Shown here: positions 1 to 5,030 of the stretch, one piece after another
How positions within the stretch are numbered: the stretch's first letter is position 1
How the letters are laid out: the number at the start of each line of letters is the position of its first letter
Assembly: GCA_902767385.1 (NCBI GenBank)
Contig: CACXHA010000104.1
Coordinates: 1-15,118, forward strand
Reading direction: 5' to 3'
DNA length: 15,118 nt
Source of the DNA: an uncultured Elusimicrobium sp.
GTDB taxonomy: Bacteria > Elusimicrobiota > Elusimicrobia > Elusimicrobiales > Elusimicrobiaceae
Program-made: the position numbers and the translations under genes
Notes under the pieces: generated by a model
Database searches by the model: none
What the model was told of the DNA's origin: nothing
What the model saw: the letters and a program-made list of their open reading frames with translations, nothing else

Positions 1-80
1 CGCAGAGAGGGACTCGAACCCTCAAGCCTTGCGGCATGCGCCCCTCAAACGCACGCGTATACCAATTCCGCCACCTGCGC
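1..80 (-). tRNA. tRNA-Leu (anticodon GAG), 3' end cut by window edge
   Basis: Read on the minus strand, the first 80 bases fold as a class II (long variable arm) leucine tRNA. The acceptor strand begins GCGCAGG at position 80, and the D-arm carries the typical Leu string GGCGGAATTGGTA. The anticodon stem TGCGT/GCGCA encloses the loop TTGAGGG, giving anticodon GAG, which reads CUC and CUU. A GCC/GGC variable arm is followed by the T-arm GAGGG-TTCGAGT-CCCTC. The last visible bases TCTGCG pair with the acceptor 5' strand. The final acceptor base, the discriminator and any encoded CCA lie outside the window, so the gene is complete except for about 2-5 nt. Confidence 0.95.
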
Positions 81-97
81 GAAAAATCTCCTTAGTT

Positions 98-126
98 ATT
101 GTAGCAAAATTTTTTCTAACGTGCAA
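98..126 (-). promoter_or_regulatory. sigma-70-type promoter of tRNA-Leu
   Basis: On the minus strand, TTGCAC (121-126) and TACAAT (98-103) are separated by exactly 17 bp. Transcription would start near position 91, about 11 nt upstream of the mature tRNA 5' end. The promoter is back to back with that of the permease gene starting at 168. Confidence 0.75.
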
Positions 127-135
127 ACCTACTCG

Positions 136-167
136 TTGACTTCATTAAGAAATTATATAATATATCT
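136..167 (+). promoter_or_regulatory. promoter of the first permease gene, placing the start site at the ATG
   Basis: TATAAT occupies 156-161, leaving 6 nt before the ATG at 168, so transcription should start at or within a base or two of the start codon. A TTGACT at 136-141 could be the -35 element, but its spacing to TATAAT is only 14 bp (16 bp to the overlapping TAATAT). There is no Shine-Dalgarno sequence. The arrangement implies a leaderless mRNA and is almost identical to the one before the second permease at 1080. Confidence 0.6.
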
Positions 168-1052
168 ATGTCTTACTCTCCGTTAACTGCGGCTTGGATT
201 TGTTGGGCTATCGTCGGTTTATCGCCCATTATGGGCAAATATGCCGTCGGGCTTATTAGCCCGGTGGTACTCGTATTTTTGGGCACGCTTTTGGGCATAC
301 TTTATTTCGCCCCATGGATTACCAAAAACCATAAATGGGGGGAACTCTTGGCCCCGCAAACTGCCTGGAAATTCTTATTTATCGGCACATTTGGCACCGC
401 ACTTCCGTTCACGGCTTTTTTAATTGCACTCCATTATACTACGCCGGGCAATGCCGCCATTTTACAACAAAGTGAGCTCATCTATTCCCTTATTTTTGCC
501 GCTATTTTTTTGAAAGAATTTCCCAGCCGGGGGCAGTTGGGGGGGAGTGCGCTGATTATATTGGGTGTGCTGATTATCCTTTTAAAAGAACAATATACCC
601 CACGTTGGACCGGAGACCTTATTATTATAGGCAGTACGTGGATGCTACAAGCCGGGTCCACGCTGGCCAAAAAGCTGCCCAAACACTTGGACTACCGTGT
701 AATCGGCATGGCACGCAACTTGTTTGCTTTGCCGGCGTTACTCGTTATTTTAGGGGTGATGTACGTTTTAGGCGAACCGTTCACGTTTAAGCCTACCGCC
801 ACCGCTTGGGTGGTACTGGGATATACCGGAATCCTTAAATATGGCCTAGCCATGGTGGTGTGGTACAAAGCAATCCGCGCGTTGGATTTAAGCAAAGTAA
901 CCGCCATTTATTTATCTTACCCCGTACTTTCACTGTTGCTCTCTGCCGCGTTGGGGTTAGACACCGTTACCCTGCACCAAGTACTCGGGTTACTGATTAC
1001 CTGCGCCGGCGCCTACTGGGTTAGTTTGACCGTCAAACAACAAGGGCACTAA
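168..1052 (+). CDS. EamA/DMT-family permease, first of two paralogs
   Basis: This 294-residue protein is almost entirely hydrophobic helices with short polar links, the size and layout of ten-helix drug/metabolite transporter (DMT) permeases made of two EamA repeats. Visible family features include GTFGTALP (residues 73-80), a YTTPGNA segment (90-96) followed by an IYSLIF helix ending in LKE, and in the second half LDLSKVTAIYLSYPV. Such proteins export or import small metabolites across the inner membrane; the substrate cannot be read from sequence. The ATG is chosen because the reading frame is closed just upstream and the -10 box ends 6 nt before it. No Shine-Dalgarno site precedes it. It is followed 27 nt later by a clear paralog, so a tandem duplication is likely. 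Confidence 0.9.
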   Translation: MSYSPLTAAWICWAIVGLSPIMGKYAVGLISPVVLVFLGTLLGILYFAPWITKNHKWGELLAPQTAWKFLFIGTFGTALPFTAFLIALHYTTPGNAAILQQSELIYSLIFAAIFLKEFPSRGQLGGSALIILGVLIILLKEQYTPRWTGDLIIIGSTWMLQAGSTLAKKLPKHLDYRVIGMARNLFALPALLVILGVMYVLGEPFTFKPTATAWVVLGYTGILKYGLAMVVWYKAIRALDLSKVTAIYLSYPVLSLLLSAALGLDTVTLHQVLGLLITCAGAYWVSLTVKQQGH

Positions 1053-1067
1053 CCCTTCCTAATAAAG

Positions 1068-1079
1068 TATAATATAAGT
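1068..1079 (+). promoter_or_regulatory. -10 box just before the second permease gene
   Basis: TATAAT at 1068-1073 lies 6 nt before the ATG at 1080. The string TATAATATAAGTATG closely matches TATAATATATCTATG before the first permease. I see no good -35 at 16-18 bp; the TTGACC at 1026-1031 is too far upstream. If active, this internal promoter would give a leaderless transcript for the second permease and the downstream operon. Confidence 0.55.
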
Positions 1080-1976
1080 ATGTTTAACGTATTACCTATT
1101 TACGCGATTTGGCTCGCGTGGCTTGCTACGTCTATCAATGTAGTCATTTCTAAGTTGGCTGTACCGTATGCCACTTCTGCTCTGTTCTTGTTTTTTACCT
1201 GCGCATTTGCGGCGTTGTGTTTCCGCATTTATTTTGGAAACTCCGGCGAGTGGAACAACCTTTTCCGTAAGGATGTTTGGCCTAAAGCCCTAGGCATGGG
1301 CACCTTCGGCACTGCGCTGCCCATGACGATGTTTATGATTGCCCTAAAATATACCACGCCCGTAAATGCCTCTATCGCCAACCAAGTGGAAATGATTTAC
1401 TCGTTAATACTTGCCGCCATTTTACTCAAAGAACGCCCCACGCTTAAACAAATCGGCGGCTCGGTGCTGATTTTAATGGGTGTTATTATGATTGTGCTGG
1501 AAGGGGGAACTTCTATCCAAGCCAAAGGGGATTTAATGGTAATCGGCTATGTGTGGATGTACCAAATAAGCCACATTTTTGCCAAAAAACTCCCCAAAGA
1601 TTTATCGGCGCAAAGTATTGCCGCGGCACGTGCTTTTTATGCGCTGCCGGCCCTAGGGTTATTGGTGCTTTGTTGGCCTATTTTAGACGGCTCCATTGTG
1701 CTGGACGCCTCCGCGCCCGCGTTATGGATTATCCTGGTAGTCAGCGCGATTATCAACTATTTTTTGGGAAACTCGTACTGGTACCAAGCCATTCGCAATA
1801 TGGATTTAAGTAAAGCCACCGCCATTATTTTATCCTACCCAGTAGGAACCTACATTCTATCGGTTGCCTTCGGGCAAGACAAAGTAACGCTTCCTAAAAT
1901 TGTGGGGATGATTTTAGCAGTGGGCGGTGCGTACATTGTAACCGGGATTGCAAAAAGTAAAGGAGAAAGTAAATGA
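1080..1976 (+). CDS. EamA/DMT-family permease, second paralog
   Basis: This 298-residue, multi-helix membrane protein is colinear with the preceding permease. It shares GTFGTALP (residues 74-81), YTTPVNA (91-97), an MIYSLI helix ending in LLKE, and a second-half LSKATAIILSYPV. It is assigned to the EamA/DMT superfamily of ten-helix metabolite transporters; the substrate is unknown. The start has no Shine-Dalgarno site but has TATAAT ending 6 nt upstream. Its TGA stop overlaps the ATG of the HAD phosphatase gene (ATGA), so the two are probably translationally coupled and this gene likely heads an operon of at least four genes. Tandem paralogs could be subunits of one heteromeric transporter or two transporters of different specificity; the sequence does not decide. 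Confidence 0.9.
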   Translation: MFNVLPIYAIWLAWLATSINVVISKLAVPYATSALFLFFTCAFAALCFRIYFGNSGEWNNLFRKDVWPKALGMGTFGTALPMTMFMIALKYTTPVNASIANQVEMIYSLILAAILLKERPTLKQIGGSVLILMGVIMIVLEGGTSIQAKGDLMVIGYVWMYQISHIFAKKLPKDLSAQSIAAARAFYALPALGLLVLCWPILDGSIVLDASAPALWIILVVSAIINYFLGNSYWYQAIRNMDLSKATAIILSYPVGTYILSVAFGQDKVTLPKIVGMILAVGGAYIVTGIAKSKGESK

Positions 1977-2824
1977 AGAAACTCGTTTTGTTTGATTTAG
2001 ACGGCACTTTAGTAACCACCGGCGGAGCCGGTTGCCGCGCCCTAGCTAAAGGAGCCCAAAAACTCTACGGCAAACTGCCTAAAATTGAACATAATCTCTT
2101 TTCCGGGCGGACCGATTTAGATAACTTTTCTTTGATTTACGGCATGCTCCACAAAGGCAAAAAACCTTCCGCCACCGAAGTAAAAAAAATGGAAAAAGCC
2201 TATGTAGACCAACTGCCTACCGAAGTTAACGCCTTAGTGCGCGAGAAAAAATACGAGGCCATCCCCGGCGTGGAAAAACTCTTAAAAGAACTCGCCAAAG
2301 ACAAAGATATTGTCATCGGCCTAGGCACCGGCAATGTAGAAAAAGGCGCGTACATCAAATTAAAACCCAGCGGACTGGATAAATATTTTACCGTCGGCGG
2401 ATTTGGTACGGACGGGCACACACGCGAGGAAATGCTCAAAGCCGCCGTCAAACGCGCCGAGAAAAAATTTAAAACTAAATTTGATGCCGACCACGTATAT
2501 GTAATTGGCGACACGCACCGCGATATTTGTGCAGCCAAAAACTGCGGTTATCACAATGCCGTCGTTACCTGCGGGCTGGGCGACCTTAAAAAAATTCAAC
2601 GCGCTGCCGCCGAACTGGAAGAAAAAGATTTTAAAGATTTAACTATGTGGCGTGTGTGGCTAGGTCTTAAAAGTGACCCCAAAGGCGTTAAACGCGGGCG
2701 TTACATTATGCCGGCAAGCGCCATTGAACATGTGTTTTTCAGCCGTACCGGAATTGACGAAGACCGCCTGAAAATGTTGCGCATTAAAAAATATTCGGAC
2801 TTACCCTCCGGTACTATTATGTAG
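1973..2824 (+). CDS. HAD-superfamily hydrolase, phosphoglycolate-phosphatase-like, with C-terminal extension
   Basis: The 283-residue product begins with HAD motif I, FDLDGTLV, with the nucleophile and acid Asp at residues 8 and 10. Motif II is the Thr in GLGTGN (residue 119), a motif III Lys lies in the VEKGAYIKL segment, and motif IV is GDTHRD (Asp 180 and 184). Residues of about 15-100 form the helical cap typical of subclass I enzymes such as Gph and PpaX. These enzymes remove phosphate from small phosphorylated metabolites in the cytoplasm; the substrate here is unknown. The HAD core ends near residue 224, leaving about 59 extra residues (225-283) with no known fold that I recognise. The start is supported by AAGGAG at 1960-1965. 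The gene overlaps the permease upstream by ATGA and precedes the cyclodeaminase by 8 nt. Confidence 0.88.
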   Translation: MKKLVLFDLDGTLVTTGGAGCRALAKGAQKLYGKLPKIEHNLFSGRTDLDNFSLIYGMLHKGKKPSATEVKKMEKAYVDQLPTEVNALVREKKYEAIPGVEKLLKELAKDKDIVIGLGTGNVEKGAYIKLKPSGLDKYFTVGGFGTDGHTREEMLKAAVKRAEKKFKTKFDADHVYVIGDTHRDICAAKNCGYHNAVVTCGLGDLKKIQRAAAELEEKDFKDLTMWRVWLGLKSDPKGVKRGRYIMPASAIEHVFFSRTGIDEDRLKMLRIKKYSDLPSGTIM

Positions 2825-2832
2825 AGAAACTT

Positions 2833-3393
2833 ATGCAGTGGACAAACGGTGCTAACCAATGGCTTGATGCTCTTTCTTCCGCCGACCCGACCCCAGGTGG
2901 GGGGGCGGCTGCCGCTATTGCCGGAGCCATGGGATGCAGTTTGCTACTCATGGCTGCACGCACCACGTTTAAACGCAAAGCTACACCGGAAGATAATCGT
3001 CAAACTTTAGAACATCACATCAGCAAACTTTCCGGATTATTAAGTGAATTAAAAAGTTTAGCCCAACAAGATGCGCAAGCTTACCAAAGTTACCTGTCCG
3101 CTGCCAAACTTCCCAAAACAGATCCGGCCCGCCCGTCAGCATTGCAAGATGCACTTTGGCAGGCTGCCTGCGTTCCGGCCGATACGGCTACCGCCTGTAA
3201 AAAAGTGCTTTTACAGTTAGAACAAATAGCCCCACTTATTGACAAAATTATCCTTTCGGACGTGTCTTGTGCCCGGCATTTACTCACCGGCGCCGTAGCG
3301 TGCTGTGTGGAAAATATCCGCGCTAATGCCGCCTATGTTACGCAGCCGGAACGGGCCGAAAAATTACAAAAACTAGTGCAGAGTTTACTATGA
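2833..3393 (+). CDS. cyclodeaminase/cyclohydrolase family protein (FTCD_C domain)
   Basis: The 186-residue protein matches the stand-alone cyclodeaminase/cyclohydrolase family, which includes FchA and the C-terminal domain of formiminotransferase-cyclodeaminase. Its hallmark is PTPGGGAAAAIAGAMG at residues 19-34, the glycine-rich turn and helix of that all-helical fold, and the rest is helical. Family members act on one-carbon units on tetrahydrofolate, as 5,10-methenyl-THF cyclohydrolase or formimino-THF cyclodeaminase, and are soluble oligomers. Length is close to the usual ~200. Only a weak purine stretch precedes the ATG, so translation is probably coupled to the HAD gene 8 nt upstream. 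Its TGA overlaps the next ATG (ATGA). Which one-carbon reaction it performs, or whether it is active, cannot be decided from sequence. Confidence 0.85.
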   Translation: MQWTNGANQWLDALSSADPTPGGGAAAAIAGAMGCSLLLMAARTTFKRKATPEDNRQTLEHHISKLSGLLSELKSLAQQDAQAYQSYLSAAKLPKTDPARPSALQDALWQAACVPADTATACKKVLLQLEQIAPLIDKIILSDVSCARHLLTGAVACCVENIRANAAYVTQPERAEKLQKLVQSLL

Positions 3394-4952
3394 GCGAAAC
3401 TGAATCTAAACGCAGCGGAATGTTGAGTACCATTTATAATATGCTTCCCGGCATTGATAACGATTATGCCGCCAAACTAGTCTACACCTTGGAAGATAAA
3501 AAGACGATTGCCCAGTTGCAACAAGACATTGCCGATTTAGCTGCACAGTTAAATTCAGACTCTGCTATGACAGATACTACCATTGCCAAAATGTTACTGG
3601 ACGAGTGTACCCTGTCGGCTGCGTTGCGGCAACTACACATTTATAATAATTCCACATCTATTAACGAGCTGTGCGCCGCACTCAATATTTCCGCGCAAGA
3701 TACCGGGAAACTGTTAGAAGTATATGCTTCGTTCTCCTCACGCAATCATTTTGATGAAGCTTTTGAGCGTGCTCTTAACCAAGTGCCGACGGAAAACTTG
3801 ACCGACCAACAACGGGTGGCCCAAGCGGTTCAAATTTTACTGCAGCAAGCACAAGAAATTTACAACACCAGCAAAGAACGCATTGCTCAAAATCGTACCG
3901 ATATTTTGACCTTGGCAGATCAGTACCATTTGTCCGTAAAATTAACCGCGGATTTGGAGTTATTATATTCCCAACCCGCTAGCATTTTGTTCAAACCGGA
4001 ATTTGAAAAATTATTGGAAGATTTATTAGCGCACAATTCCAACAAAAAGTTATGTGCTTCTTTGGCGGGACGGGCCATGTTGTGCCAAATTACGCCCAAA
4101 GACGCGCAAGATATTGCACTGGCTTCCAAGTTACTTAATGATGAGCTCTTAGAAGAAGATTTACTGATTATTGCCTGCCGGTATTTGAAATCAAAAACCC
4201 CGCAGGATATTGCCGCCGCTTATGATGCCGTACTTAAAAAATTACCTTATGTAGACAACCCAGAAGAAAACTTAGGCTTAGCGGTGCGCGTGCTGTTAGA
4301 CGGAACACCGGAAAGTTTTGAAGCCGCCACCCAAAAAGCATCTTTACTGCGCGAACGCGAACTTTTACGGCGCAGCTTATCCAAAAACCCTTGGTATGCC
4401 GGTTGCGAATACGAATTATCCCAAACTTTTGGCGGAAAAAAACCGTTTAAAACGCTGCACCGAGAAATGGAAGAACTGTTAAATTCGTTACCCTTTTGCG
4501 TAAGTGCTGACGAAAATAAAGAACTTGCTTGCAAGGTGCTCTTAGGTAAAATCAGCCAAGAAGAAGCCACTAAGCAAGCTGTCTATATGCGGGATTTAAA
4601 GGCTGTTTCGCTTACGCAAGGGTTAGCCCCGGCTTTAATGAAAAATTATTTAGGAACCCAAAGCGCCGAAGAAATTATTCAGTTTTTTAATAAGTCCTTA
4701 CAAAATTATACGTTTTGGAAGTCTAACCGGCAAAAACATATTTTTGCATTACATACCTTAGTGGAAGAGTTAAACGGAACGTACAGTCAACCTATTTCCC
4801 AGTTTGTATTAGACATGCTGGAAAGTGGGTCTTCCGTAGAAGTACTAAGCGATATGTTAGGCCCAATTGCGCAGAAAAAAAATTCTCCGCAAGAATTACA
4901 AGCGTTGCTAGAGCATTACAAACAGGCCCTAGCACAGGCTAAAGTTGCATAA
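3390..4952 (+). CDS. hypothetical 520-residue all-helical repeat protein
   Basis: I do not recognise a named family. The protein lacks a signal peptide and membrane helices and reads as alpha-helix throughout, so it is probably a soluble cytoplasmic solenoid. A degenerate unit recurs about every 71-82 residues: an amphipathic helix ending near L-P, a polar stretch with Asn/Glu, a helix with LA..VLL, then an acidic turn and another helix. Equivalent VLL-like positions fall near residues 69, 150, 230, 302, 384 and 457. The clearest pair is KKLP..NPEENLGLAVRVLLDG (from 283) and NSLP..ADENKELACKVLLGK (from 365). The gene overlaps the cyclodeaminase by ATGA, so it is in the operon, and a 78-nt gap separates it from the GYF-like membrane protein gene. 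A scaffold or binding role is an inference from the fold type only. Confidence 0.85.
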   Translation: MSETESKRSGMLSTIYNMLPGIDNDYAAKLVYTLEDKKTIAQLQQDIADLAAQLNSDSAMTDTTIAKMLLDECTLSAALRQLHIYNNSTSINELCAALNISAQDTGKLLEVYASFSSRNHFDEAFERALNQVPTENLTDQQRVAQAVQILLQQAQEIYNTSKERIAQNRTDILTLADQYHLSVKLTADLELLYSQPASILFKPEFEKLLEDLLAHNSNKKLCASLAGRAMLCQITPKDAQDIALASKLLNDELLEEDLLIIACRYLKSKTPQDIAAAYDAVLKKLPYVDNPEENLGLAVRVLLDGTPESFEAATQKASLLRERELLRRSLSKNPWYAGCEYELSQTFGGKKPFKTLHREMEELLNSLPFCVSADENKELACKVLLGKISQEEATKQAVYMRDLKAVSLTQGLAPALMKNYLGTQSAEEIIQFFNKSLQNYTFWKSNRQKHIFALHTLVEELNGTYSQPISQFVLDMLESGSSVEVLSDMLGPIAQKKNSPQELQALLEHYKQALAQAKVA

Positions 4953-5030
4953 AAAACTGTTTTTTTGCATGATAATTTGCTATGCTTTTATCATGGTGTT
5001 GTACATTTAGATGACAGGGTGATAGAACAT

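Noticed and set aside
4965..5030. Upstream TTG start that would add 22 residues to the GYF-like protein
   Set aside because: The extra segment has no Shine-Dalgarno site and no domain pattern. The GYF-like fold begins at the ATG at 5031.
4953..5030. Promoter in the gap before the GYF-like gene
   Set aside because: GATAAT at 4971 and TTGCAT at 4945 are 20 bp apart and the other pairings are worse, so I do not call a promoter here.
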